Under the pieces are notes generated by a model, which was not told the DNA's origin, made no database searches, and was given only the letters and a program-made list of their open reading frames with translations. From Saccharothrix carnea (GTDB taxonomy: Bacteria; Actinomycetota; Actinomycetes; Mycobacteriales; Pseudonocardiaceae), in the NCBI RefSeq assembly GCF_003014735.1, contig NZ_PYAX01000005.1, positions 434,001-498,000 on the forward strand: 64,000 bases of DNA, written 5' to 3'. The position numbers and the translations under genes are program-made. Every line of letters begins with the position of its first letter. Position 1 is the stretch's first letter. Positions 54,726 to 62,559 of the stretch are shown here, one piece after another.

Positions 54726-56723
54726 ATGACCGAGATGCGTGCCGGCACCGCCGCCGGCGAGGCGGAAGTCCTCTGGCGCCCTGACCCCGACCGGGTCCAG
54801 GGCAGCAGGATGACCGCGTTCCGCTCGTGGCTCGCCTCGACCAAGGGCCTGGACCTCCCCGACTACGAGTCGCTGTGGGAGTGGTCCACCTCCGACCTGG
54901 AGGGGTTCTGGGGCGCGATCGCGGAGTTCTTCGACGTGGTGTTCCACAGCGCGCCCACGCGCGTGCTGGAGGCGCCCGTGATGCCCGGCGCGTCCTGGTT
55001 CCCCGGTGCCACGCTGAACTACGCCGAGCACGCCCTCAGGGGCCCGGACGACGACCTGGCGGTCGTGTTCCACCGCGAGGACGGGCTGTCGTCGCAACTC
55101 ACGTACGGGCAGCTGCGCCGCCGGGTGGCCGCCGTGCGCGCCGGGTTCGTCGAGCTGGGCGTGCGGCGTGGCGACCGGGTGGTGGCGCTGGTGCCGAACT
55201 CGCCGGAGGCGCTGATCGCGTTCCTGGCGGCGGCGTCGCTCGGCGCGACCTGGTCGTCGTGCTCGCCGGACTTCGGCGCGCGGGCCATCGCCGACCGGTT
55301 CACCCAGATCTCGCCGACCGTGCTCGTCGCCGTGGACGGGTACCGGTACAACGGGCGGGCGTTCGACGTGCGGTCGACGGTGGAGAAGCTGAGGGCGGAG
55401 ATCCCGTCGCTGCGCGCCACCGTGGTGGTCGACTACGTCGGCGGCACCCCGCTGCCCGGCACCGTGACGTGGGACTCCCTGCTGGCCTCGCACGCCGACG
55501 CCGCGCTGGAGTTCGAACCGGTCCCGTTCGACCACCCGCTGTGGGTGCTGTACTCGTCCGGTACGACCGGCCTGCCCAAGGGCATCGTTCAAGGCCACGG
55601 CGGGATCGTCGTCGAGCACCTGAAGATGCTGGCGCTGCACAGCGACCTGGGGCCGGGCGACCGGTTCTTCTGGTTCACCACCACCGGCTGGATGATGTGG
55701 AACTTCCTCGTCTCCGGCCTGCTGGTCGGGTCGACGGTCGTGCTGTTCGACGGCAGTCCCGCGCACCCCGACCTGAACGTGCTCTGGCACCTGGCCGAGC
55801 AGCACCGCGTGAACTACTTCGGCACGTCCGCGCCCTACATCCAGTCGTGCCTCAAGGAGGGCCTGCACCCGGCCGAGCGCTACGACCTGACGGGCCTGCG
55901 CGTCGTCGGCTCCACGGGCGCACCCCTCACGCCCGAGGGTTTCCGCTGGATCGCGTCGGCCGTCGGTCCAGACATCCAGATCGCCTCGGTCTCCGGTGGT
56001 ACCGACCTGTGCACCGCGTTCGTCGCCGCCGCCCCTGACCTCCCGGTGTGGCTGGGCGAGCTCTCGTGCCGCGCGCTGGGTGCCGCTGTGGAGTCCTACT
56101 CGGAGTCCGGCGTCCCCGTGGTCGAAGAGGTCGGCGAGCTGGTGATCACCAAGCCGATGCCGTCGATGCCGGTGTTCTTCTGGGGCGACGAGGACGGCGC
56201 GAAACTGCGCGAGGCGTACTTCTCCACGTTCGAGGGCGTCTGGCGCCACGGCGACTGGATCAGGATCACCGGGCGCGGCTCGGCCGTCATCTACGGCCGC
56301 AGCGACTCCACCCTGAACCGCGGCGGGGTCCGCATGGGCACCAGCGAGTTCTACCGGGTCGTCGAAGGCCTGCCCGGCGTGGCCGACTCCCTGGTGATCG
56401 ACACGTCCGGCGCCGGCCAGACAGACGGCGAACTGCTGTGCTTCCTGGTCCTGGACGGAGACCACACCCTGGCCGACCTGGAACCACGCCTGAGGACCGA
56501 ACTGCGGACCAACCTCTCCCCGCGCCACGTGCCGAACCGGTTCGTGGCCGTGGACGAGATCCCGAGGACCCTCAACGGCAAGAAGTGCGAGGTCCCGGTG
56601 AAGAAGATCCTGGCAGGCACCCCACCCGAGCGCGCCGTCAGCCTGGACGCCCTGCGCAACCCGGCCGCCCTGCACCCATTCCTCGACCTGGCCCGAGACC
56701 TACCTCACCCCACCGCTGGCTGA
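54726..56723 (+). CDS. Acetoacetyl-CoA synthetase (acetoacetate--CoA ligase)
   Basis: 665 aa ANL-superfamily enzyme. VLWRPDPDRVQGSRMTAFRSWL and WFPGATLNYAEHAL are AACS-type N-terminal signatures. The core has LYSSGTTGLPKGIVQGHGG (about residues 275-293), GSTGAPLTPEGFRWI, RHGDWIRITGRGSAVIYGRSDSTLNRGGVRMGTSEFYRVVE, and the adenylation lysine near 617 in TLNGKKCEVPVKKIL. Activates acetoacetate with ATP and CoA for lipid or polyketide precursors. ATG 54726. A T-tailed terminator follows. Confidence 0.93.
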   Translation: MTEMRAGTAAGEAEVLWRPDPDRVQGSRMTAFRSWLASTKGLDLPDYESLWEWSTSDLEGFWGAIAEFFDVVFHSAPTRVLEAPVMPGASWFPGATLNYAEHALRGPDDDLAVVFHREDGLSSQLTYGQLRRRVAAVRAGFVELGVRRGDRVVALVPNSPEALIAFLAAASLGATWSSCSPDFGARAIADRFTQISPTVLVAVDGYRYNGRAFDVRSTVEKLRAEIPSLRATVVVDYVGGTPLPGTVTWDSLLASHADAALEFEPVPFDHPLWVLYSSGTTGLPKGIVQGHGGIVVEHLKMLALHSDLGPGDRFFWFTTTGWMMWNFLVSGLLVGSTVVLFDGSPAHPDLNVLWHLAEQHRVNYFGTSAPYIQSCLKEGLHPAERYDLTGLRVVGSTGAPLTPEGFRWIASAVGPDIQIASVSGGTDLCTAFVAAAPDLPVWLGELSCRALGAAVESYSESGVPVVEEVGELVITKPMPSMPVFFWGDEDGAKLREAYFSTFEGVWRHGDWIRITGRGSAVIYGRSDSTLNRGGVRMGTSEFYRVVEGLPGVADSLVIDTSGAGQTDGELLCFLVLDGDHTLADLEPRLRTELRTNLSPRHVPNRFVAVDEIPRTLNGKKCEVPVKKILAGTPPERAVSLDALRNPAALHPFLDLARDLPHPTAG

Positions 56724-56731
56724 CCCCCGTG

Positions 56732-56788
56732 AAACGCCCTCCTCCACCCCCTCTGACCAGCGCGGATGCGGTAAAGAGGGGGGCGTTT
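56732..56788 (+). terminator. Terminator with T tail
   Basis: AAACGCCC/GGGCGTTT outer stem (56732-56739/56781-56788) with inner CCCCTC/GAGGG pairing, ending in a GTTTTG. Placed just after the acetoacetyl-CoA ligase stop. Confidence 0.7.
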
Positions 56789-56840
56789 TGCTAGAGCGGC
56801 GGGGGCATGTGTAATCTATGCGTCGTAGCCGAGGGCTCCG

Positions 56841-56930
56841 GGAGGCTTCGCCTAGTCTGGTCTATGGCGCCGCACTGCTAATGCGGTTTGGGTTTACCGC
56901 CCATCCCGGGTTCAAATCCCGGAGCCTCCG
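56841..56930 (+). tRNA. tRNA-Ser (anticodon GCT)
   Basis: 90 nt. Acceptor stem GGAGGCT/AGCCTCC; anticodon loop CTGCTAA with GCT at 56877-56879; long variable arm; T arm CGGGTTCAAATCCCG. CCA not encoded. Confidence 0.97.
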
Positions 56931-56969
56931 CAACACCCGGCTTCGGCCGGGTGACAACTGAAGAACGAT

Positions 56970-57042
56970 GCGCTCGTAGCTCAACGGATAGAGCATCTGA
57001 CTACGGATCAGAAGGTTGCAGGTTCGAATCCTGCCGAGCGCA
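56970..57042 (+). tRNA. tRNA-Arg (anticodon ACG)
   Basis: 73 nt. Acceptor stem GCGCTCG/CGAGCGC; D arm GCTCAACGGATAGAGC; anticodon loop CTACGGA with ACG at 57003-57005; T arm CAGGTTCGAATCCTG. CCA not encoded. 39 nt after tRNA-Ser, so one transcript. Confidence 0.98.
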
Positions 57043-57045
57043 CAC

Positions 57046-57089
57046 CGCTCAGGGCCCCTGTGGAGAGTCGTCCGCAGGGGCCCTGAGCG
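57046..57089 (+). terminator. Terminator after the tRNA pair
   Basis: Perfect 15-bp stem (57046-57060/57075-57089) with a 14-nt loop, 3 nt after tRNA-Arg. Confidence 0.8.
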
Positions 57090-57445
57090 CATCGGCGACA
57101 GCAGCTCACCTCGCGGCGGCATCATCGAAGGGCGGTCCCTCGGTGCCGCGCCTTGCCGGCCTCGGGCACGACGCCTGCGTCGGGACATCTCCGCGTCGTT
57201 GGACCGTCATCGTGGGCGATCACTGCGGTGGTCACCTGGTGATCACACGTGTTGGTGACAGTCTGTCACTGTGTCTCGTTTGGCTTGCTTCTGAACGACT
57301 CCAATGGGTGAGGCATGCTCGTTGTTCAGCGGAAACGCACAATCTGCTCGTCGTCTCCGCATATTTGCGGAACTTATTCGTGGTAATGTTCGCGACCTGG
57401 TGATGCGCAGGCTTCGGCCGCCATACGATTCTTGCAGGGGAAACC
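57090..57445. other. 356-bp gene-free region upstream of the CMP kinase
   Basis: No supported ORF. The left part is GC-rich; from about 57245 the sequence is visibly richer in A/T than the rest of the window. It contains GTGATCAC (57238-57245), a perfect GTGACAG-T-CTGTCAC palindrome (57255-57269), and more GATCAC/GTCAC half-sites just upstream. This is the presumed promoter region of the plus-strand half of the island. Confidence 0.5.
57255..57269. promoter_or_regulatory. Candidate operator, 7-1-7 palindrome
   Basis: Perfect GTGACAG-T-CTGTCAC, about 175 bp before the CMP kinase start, adjacent to a second GTGATCAC palindrome. It is likely a repressor or activator site; the regulator is not encoded next to it. 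Confidence 0.45.
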
Positions 57446-58120
57446 GTGGATAATGTTGCCCTGAGTCACGTGGTCGTAGCGGTCGACGGGCCTGCGGCCG
57501 CCGGTAAAACCACGACCTGTCTCGCACTCGCTGGGACCTTCGGGCTGAAATACCTGGAGAGCGGTAGGACCTACCGCCTCCTCGCTTTTGAGGCGTTACG
57601 GCGGAGTGTTTCCGTCGATGACGAGTCGGCTGTGGTCTCCTTGTGCGAAGAGCTCATCGAGTCGAGCCGGACCGCGGGCCTTCTCGAGGTCGACCGGCAC
57701 GACGCCGGGGACCTCCGCTCGCGAGCCGTCAACGTCGCGGTCTCCGCCGTGGCCAAGTTCCCCGAGCTTCGCAGGCGGGTGACCGAGCTGGTCCGCGTTT
57801 GGGCCGGCGCCCAGGGCAGGTGCGTCGTCGAGGGGCGCGACATCGGCACTGTGGTCTTCCCCGCCGCGCCCGTCAAGTTCTACTTGACCGCCACACCTGA
57901 GGCCAGGGCGGCTCGCCGCGTCGTCCAAGAGCGTGCGGGCTCGTACGAGGACGTGCTGAGGGACGTGATGCGTCGCGACGAGGCCGATATGTCCAGGACC
58001 GCATCCCCCCTGGTGCCGGCTGACGACGCCGTCGTTATTGACACCACCGACCTCGCGGTGACCCAAGTGGTCGACCTCATGGCCTCGCTGTGCCGACGTC
58101 GCGGGGTGGCGATTCCATGA
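57446..58120 (+). CDS. Cytidylate kinase-like protein (Cmk paralogue)
   Basis: 224 aa P-loop kinase. GPAAAGKTTTCLALAG replaces the usual GPAGSGKST loop; YLESGRTYRLLAFEAL replaces YLDTGAMYR. VVEGRDIGTVVFPAAPVKFYLTATPEARAARR and the late SPLVPADDAVVIDTTDLAV are clear CMP/dCMP-kinase signatures. GTG 57446 follows AGGGGAAACC. It phosphorylates CMP, dCMP or an analogue. It sits in a non-core island rather than in the usual housekeeping cmk context, so it is probably specialised for the island's pathway. Confidence 0.85.
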   Translation: MDNVALSHVVVAVDGPAAAGKTTTCLALAGTFGLKYLESGRTYRLLAFEALRRSVSVDDESAVVSLCEELIESSRTAGLLEVDRHDAGDLRSRAVNVAVSAVAKFPELRRRVTELVRVWAGAQGRCVVEGRDIGTVVFPAAPVKFYLTATPEARAARRVVQERAGSYEDVLRDVMRRDEADMSRTASPLVPADDAVVIDTTDLAVTQVVDLMASLCRRRGVAIP

Positions 58121-58288
58121 TCGTCAGGCTTGAGGACGCGTGACCAGGAGAGTTGCGTGACATTCACCCGGTGAGTTGGTCGAAGTGTGCCGAAAGGGTT
58201 CAGTCTGGCTCTGAACCACGCTAGGTTGACCATGCTGGCGGAACGGCAAGTGATCGAATCGGTGGTGACGTGTGAAGCGAGAGGTCTG

Positions 58289-58729
58289 ATGGGGCAATCA
58301 GCAGTAATGAAAAACGCCGAGGTCGCCACGGCCGCACAGGACGGTTGCCTGTTCTGTCAGATCTATGACGAATCAATTAACCACCTGTTGACGGAAAGTG
58401 ACCTGTTCTACGTCAGGTGGGACAACTACCCGGCGGCGGAGGGGCACGTCGAAGTGGTGCCCAAGCGGCACGTGGAGTCCTACTTCGACCTCACAGACGA
58501 GGAAGCCGCCGAGGCTTACCGCATGGTGAAGCTGGCGCAGCGGATGCTCGACTCGAAGTACCACCCCGCCGGTTACACCATCGGGGTCAACGAAGGGCGC
58601 GCGGCCGGTCGCACGGTGGACCACCTGCACATCCACCTCATCCCCAGGTACACGGGTGACGTGACCGACCCCCGCGGCGGTGTCCGCCACGTGCTCCCCG
58701 GCACCGACCCGGATCAGTGGGGGTCCTGA
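58289..58729 (+). CDS. HIT-family nucleotide hydrolase/transferase
   Basis: 146 aa from ATG 58289 (AGAGG site); the longer frame upstream is not convincing. Histidine triad DHLHIHLIPRYTGD near residue 112 carries the catalytic histidine. CLFC near residue 20 plus FVRWDNYPAAEGHVEVVPKRHV is the HinT/Fhit-like nucleotide pocket (here FYVRWDNYP). Such enzymes split nucleoside phosphoramidates or dinucleoside polyphosphates to NMP. Its 3' end overlaps the convergent methyltransferase end by 16 bp. Confidence 0.9.
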   Translation: MGQSAVMKNAEVATAAQDGCLFCQIYDESINHLLTESDLFYVRWDNYPAAEGHVEVVPKRHVESYFDLTDEEAAEAYRMVKLAQRMLDSKYHPAGYTIGVNEGRAAGRTVDHLHIHLIPRYTGDVTDPRGGVRHVLPGTDPDQWGS

Positions 58730-59349
58730 CCTTTCATCGCCTCCGCGATGAACCAGGTACCGCGACCGCTCGGGTGGACGTCCGCCCTGACGAACCCCGC
58801 TTCGCGCAATTCACGCACCACCGAGTCCGGCTTCCTGAGCGAGAACCACCGCGGGAAGGAGAGCCGCCCTCCGGTCATCCAGGCTTCCTCGTCGCCGTCC
58901 TTGAGGCTGATGGCGGCCAGCCCGTCCGGGAGCAACACCCGGTGAACCTCGCGGAAAGCCTCGATGTGGTGGCGGCGGGGGATGTGCAAGACACTCGCGC
59001 ACGCCCAGACCCCCGCGAACACGCCGTCGCGGAACGGCAAGGACGTCAAGTCGAACTGCACCACGCCTGCCGGTGCGCACCGCAGGCGCGTCATCGTCAA
59101 CAGCCGCTCGCTCAAGTCGCCCGAGATCACCGTCACGCCGCGGTGGACGAGGTACTCGGTGTCGCGACCGGCACCGCACCCCAGGTCCAGCACGGGGCCT
59201 GCCGGTAGCGCGTCGAGAAAGCGGTCCAGTTCCCGGTCGAGTCCCGGGAACTGCGCCAACCGGCCAGTGGTCGTCGCGTACTCGTCAGCGTTCCGGTTGT
59301 ATGTCGCCCGCGTGCGGGCGACCACCTCCCTGATGCCGGGCTCTGTCAT
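58714..59349 (-). CDS. SAM-dependent methyltransferase (Methyltransf_11/25 type)
   Basis: 211 aa. ATYNRNADEYATTTGRL opening, SAM motif VLDLGCGAGRDTEYLVHRGV, GDLSERLLTMTR, LPFRDGVFAGVWACASVLHIPR, then FREVHRVLLPDGLAAISLKDGDEEAW. A small-molecule-type enzyme. Its ATG overlaps the stop of the GAF-like membrane protein (ATGA). It is the last gene of the minus-strand operon 61885-58714. Confidence 0.87.
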   Translation of the reverse strand: MTEPGIREVVARTRATYNRNADEYATTTGRLAQFPGLDRELDRFLDALPAGPVLDLGCGAGRDTEYLVHRGVTVISGDLSERLLTMTRLRCAPAGVVQFDLTSLPFRDGVFAGVWACASVLHIPRRHHIEAFREVHRVLLPDGLAAISLKDGDEEAWMTGGRLSFPRWFSLRKPDSVVRELREAGFVRADVHPSGRGTWFIAEAMKGQDPH

Positions 59350-60113
59350 GTGCACTCGAAGTCTTCGCGCCCGATCGCCATGCCGAGGTTGCTCATCTCC
59401 TCGAGCAGGTCGCGCCGGAGCAGCACGTCGTGACCGTGACTGGCGTCCACACTGATGCAGCCGACGAATTTGTTGCGGCCGTTCCTGATTGGCGTCGCGA
59501 ACACCGCGCCTCGGTGCTTGACGACATCGAACGTCTTCCACGTCAGGTTCATCACCGCCTCTGGACCGTGCTGCGAGACGAAACGGTCGAACGCCGCCTC
59601 GTCGGTCAGCCGCGCGGCCAACGGCTCCACGTCGAAGTCGACCTCGCGGTCGTACAACCAGCACAGACCCACCACGCCGACCCCCTTGCGGGGGGAGAAG
59701 CTCCGCGTCGTCGGGTACGAGGCCATGCGGTAGGTGGCGACCCGCTTAAGCACGCCCTGCACGGGGTGGCGGAGAGTCCTGCGCTTGCGCCAGATGTGCA
59801 GTGCCAGGTCACCGGTGGCCAGCGGCGGCTGGACCTGCCCCCCGATGTCGAGCAGCCTGCCGAAGGTCGACAGGACGCGCCGGCGCATCGTCACGTTACG
59901 GTCGGCCAACGACCGCGTCTGCCAACCCTCGAACGGCGTGAGCGCGCCGAAGGCGCCTGCCACGCCCAAGAGCACCAACATCAAGTACGACCGGTCGCGC
60001 AGGATCGCGTCCCAGATCTCCTTGGACGGCACGTTGTACGTCTTCCCCGCGAGCAACAACGTCGTGACCAGCAGCAAGGATTTGTCGATCGCCTTGGCCG
60101 TCGTGCGCCTCAT
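59346..60113 (-). CDS. Two-TM membrane protein with C-terminal GAF-like domain
   Basis: 255 aa. Two hydrophobic helices near the N-terminus (about 11-23 KSLLLVTTLLLAG and 43-60 YLMLVLLGVAGAFGAL). A basic helical linker follows (NVTMRRRVLSTFGRLLDIGG). The C-terminal domain (about 95-250) has SFSPRKGVGVVGLCWLYDREV and ATPIRNGRNKFVGCISVDAS, the pattern of a GAF small-molecule sensor. No output domain is present, so the membrane part may itself be the effector. ATGA overlaps at both ends put it in obligate co-translation with its neighbours. Confidence 0.7.
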   Translation of the reverse strand: MRRTTAKAIDKSLLLVTTLLLAGKTYNVPSKEIWDAILRDRSYLMLVLLGVAGAFGALTPFEGWQTRSLADRNVTMRRRVLSTFGRLLDIGGQVQPPLATGDLALHIWRKRRTLRHPVQGVLKRVATYRMASYPTTRSFSPRKGVGVVGLCWLYDREVDFDVEPLAARLTDEAAFDRFVSQHGPEAVMNLTWKTFDVVKHRGAVFATPIRNGRNKFVGCISVDASHGHDVLLRRDLLEEMSNLGMAIGREDFECT

Positions 60114-61186
60114 GCCCTGCGGCCGCCCGGGTCGTCCGACACGTGACGCCACGCCTTGCCGGGCAGTGGTGTCACGGTGCCGTCCCCGCGGGCGAGCACG
60201 ACACCCGCGTCCTGCCGCACAACGCCGATCCGGTGGAAGTCGAGCCGCTCGGCGAGCCCTTCGACCTCTGCCCGCGCGACGGTGAAGACGAGTTCGAAGT
60301 CGACCGAGTCGCCCATCACGACACCCAGGGGGTCCAGGTCGAGGTGCTCGGCCACGGCCGCCACCCCCTCGGGGATCGGCAGGTCTCGTTCTTGCACGGT
60401 GATGCCCACCCCGCTCGCCGACGCGATCGACTCCAGCGTGGCCTTGAGCCCGTCCGACGTGTCCTGGCAACTCGTCACCACCCCGCTGGCACGCAGCGCC
60501 CGCCCCTCGTGGACCCGTGCGTGCGGACGTTTCCAGTTGGCCAGCATCGTGGCGAGGTGCTGCTCGTCTATGACGTCGTCCGGCTTGTCGGCGCGGAGGT
60601 AGGCCATCGCCGCCCCCGCGAGGCCTGTGGGCGAGGTGAGGCACACGACGTCGCCGGGTTTCGCCCCGGACCGCAGCAGTGACCCGCCACCCGGGCAGAC
60701 GCCCAGCGCGGTGGCTGAGAGGATGAGTCGCTCGGCACCGCCGATGTCGCCGCCGACGTTGAGGCAGCCGAAGCGCGAGCAGGCGTCGTGGATTCCCTGC
60801 ATGACACGCTCGAAGAGGTCGTCCGTCATGTCCGGCGGGTAGCGCACAACAGACAGGACGCCGATCGGGGTGGCGCCCATGGCGGCGATGTCGCTGACGT
60901 TCGCGGCCACCAGGTAGTACCCGAGGTCGTACTCGTCGAGGTGTCCCATTTCGTACAAGCGGAACTTGGGTCCGCGGACGTAGTCCGAGCCGACCACCAA
61001 GTCGTGGTCGCCGCTGAGCCTGAACACAGCGCAGTCGTCCTGCGCATCGGCGCCGGCGATCAGGTCGACCGCACCCCCTTCCGGCCACCTGACGGGAGCG
61101 AATTCACCGACCTGGTCGCCGAAGATCCGGACGATCGTGTCGGCCAACCGCGTCGGTTCGTCGGAGAACACCGGTTCGGTGGACAT
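60110..61186 (-). CDS. ThiL/PurM-like ATP-dependent kinase (AIR synthase-related)
   Basis: 358 aa. N-terminal AIRS domain with DAQDDCAVFRL, VVGSDYVRGPKFRLYEMGHLDEYDLGYYLVAANVSDIAAMGATPIG and NVGGDIGGAERLILSATALG. C-terminal domain has PGDVVCLTSPTGLAGAA, CQDTSDGLKATLESIA and MGDSVDFELVF. Aspartate-rich metal/ATP sites resemble ThiL. It is longer in places than ThiL and has no thiamine genes nearby, so the substrate is probably not thiamine phosphate. It overlaps the GAF-like gene by ATGA. Confidence 0.83.
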   Translation of the reverse strand: MSTEPVFSDEPTRLADTIVRIFGDQVGEFAPVRWPEGGAVDLIAGADAQDDCAVFRLSGDHDLVVGSDYVRGPKFRLYEMGHLDEYDLGYYLVAANVSDIAAMGATPIGVLSVVRYPPDMTDDLFERVMQGIHDACSRFGCLNVGGDIGGAERLILSATALGVCPGGGSLLRSGAKPGDVVCLTSPTGLAGAAMAYLRADKPDDVIDEQHLATMLANWKRPHARVHEGRALRASGVVTSCQDTSDGLKATLESIASASGVGITVQERDLPIPEGVAAVAEHLDLDPLGVVMGDSVDFELVFTVARAEVEGLAERLDFHRIGVVRQDAGVVLARGDGTVTPLPGKAWRHVSDDPGGRRA

Positions 61187-61189
61187 GTG

Positions 61190-61885
61190 TCACGCTCCCG
61201 GATCCGAGCGGACGTAGCTGAGCCGGGCGGACCAGTGTTCGACCATCCGCATCGTCGAACGCAAATCGTCTTTGCGCATGACGACTGCGTAATCCCATTC
61301 GGGATCTTCGATCGAGAGGACGGCGCCGGCCACCGAGCGGAGGTACTGGCGCTTTTGCTGCACGGTCGGCAGGTAGACGCGGCAGCGTCCGTTGAACAAG
61401 CGCAAGAAGTAGCTCGCTCCCGGCCAGGGGTCTTGCGCCAGTTCGCTGATGGAGTTCAGGTCCTGGTAGGCCAGGCCGTCTCGGAGCAGGAGGTCGTCCA
61501 CCGCATCGCCGTCCACTGGCAGCAAGTGCAAGTGCGCGTGGGTGATGCACGCGTGGTCGTCCTGTCCCGGACCGGACCCGTGCTCCATGACCAGCGGCTG
61601 TCGGAAGGTTTCCGCGTAGATTTCGACTATGCGCTGCACCAGGTCCTCTGTTTCGCCCGGGTAGGCGGTCAGCACTTGGGCGAAGGAGAGGTAGTGCTTC
61701 TTCGGGAGCAGCAGCAGGTGACCGGCGGTGAGGGGCGACATGTCCGCCAAAAGCTCGAAGTTCTCGGTTGAATACACGCGTCGCGATGGTGGATCGCCAT
61801 CGTAGAAACGGTTGAACGCGGTGTCGATGGCGCCGGAAATTTCTTCGCAAAAATCCGCGCCCGTGCACTGTGTCGCGCCGGCCAT
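61190..61885 (-). CDS. HIT-like protein, divergent
   Basis: 231 aa from ATG 61885 (AGGGGGA site); upstream in-frame starts lack a site. FELLADMSPLTAGHLLLLPKKHYLSFAQVL and CITHAHLHLLPVDGDAVDD are HIT-like, the latter containing a His-x-His-x-His cluster. The C-terminal 100 residues (SYFLRLFNGRCRVYLPTVQQKRQYLRSVAGAVL) go beyond a minimal HIT fold and recall galactose-1-phosphate-uridylyltransferase-type or Ap4A-phosphorylase-type extensions. First gene of the minus-strand operon, 3 nt before the ThiL-like gene. Confidence 0.8.
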   Translation of the reverse strand: MAGATQCTGADFCEEISGAIDTAFNRFYDGDPPSRRVYSTENFELLADMSPLTAGHLLLLPKKHYLSFAQVLTAYPGETEDLVQRIVEIYAETFRQPLVMEHGSGPGQDDHACITHAHLHLLPVDGDAVDDLLLRDGLAYQDLNSISELAQDPWPGASYFLRLFNGRCRVYLPTVQQKRQYLRSVAGAVLSIEDPEWDYAVVMRKDDLRSTMRMVEHWSARLSYVRSDPGA

Positions 61886-62131
61886 GGCTTCCCCCTGGTC
61901 GTCTCCCGCTGGGTGTGGATCGGCTCCGCCTGAATCTTCGCGCATGCTAGGGGTGAGCTGGGTGGTCCGAGACGAGTTTAGCTCGAAGGTACTAACGTGT
62001 ATGTCCGCAATTGTGCGGGTCACAATGTCGATCAGCGGTGTTCGGAACGTCTCGGATTCCCCGGCGAGGTGGATTTCTGCTCGAGTGAAGGCTGAGCCGC
62101 CGGTTCATCGCGCCCGATAAGCTGCGATCCC

Positions 62132-62449
62132 GTGGACCCTGACGGCAAGCTCGTGCGCGACCTGGTGCCCGATCTCATCCGAGCCGAGGGCGGCGACCCG
62201 GTCGTCCGCCGTGCCACTCCCGGCGAGTACCGGGAGAGACTGATCGCGAAGCTGGTCGAGGAAGCGGTGGAAGCCGCAGGGGCGGTCGGTGACGACCTGG
62301 TCGAGGAGTTGGCCGACGTGCTGGAGGTGGTGCACGCCATCAGCGCGCACCACGGCGTCCCGTTCGATCGGATCGAGGCGGCGCGCGTCCGCAAGGCTGT
62401 CGAACGCGGTGGCTTCGCGGGCGGCGTTGTCTGGCTCGGGAATCGCTAG
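62132..62449 (+). CDS. MazG-like / phosphoribosyl-ATP pyrophosphohydrolase-like protein
   Basis: 105 aa from GTG 62132. KLVRDLVPDLIRAEGGDPVVRRAT, then KLVEEAVEAAGAVGDDLVEELADVLEVVHAI holds the ExxE-ExxD metal site of the all-alpha NTP pyrophosphatases. Predicted house-cleaning enzyme for non-canonical NTPs. No ribosome-binding site is seen. It is divergent from the island operon, about 245 bp away; whether it belongs to the island is open. Confidence 0.82.
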   Translation: MDPDGKLVRDLVPDLIRAEGGDPVVRRATPGEYRERLIAKLVEEAVEAAGAVGDDLVEELADVLEVVHAISAHHGVPFDRIEAARVRKAVERGGFAGGVVWLGNR

Positions 62450-62559
62450 CCGGCGGACACCGCAGCCAGTTGGTCGACAATCCCGGTCGGTGTGACACCC
62501 CGGTCGGGTGGGGGACGTCCATCCTGGTTGTGTTCTTCAGACGGAGAACCGGCGGGCTG

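Noticed and set aside
57043..62131. Integrative element inserted in tRNA-Arg
   Set aside because: No integrase, relaxase or phage gene, and no second copy of the tRNA 3' end was seen downstream; the island may still be acquired, but not by a visible tRNA-targeting element.
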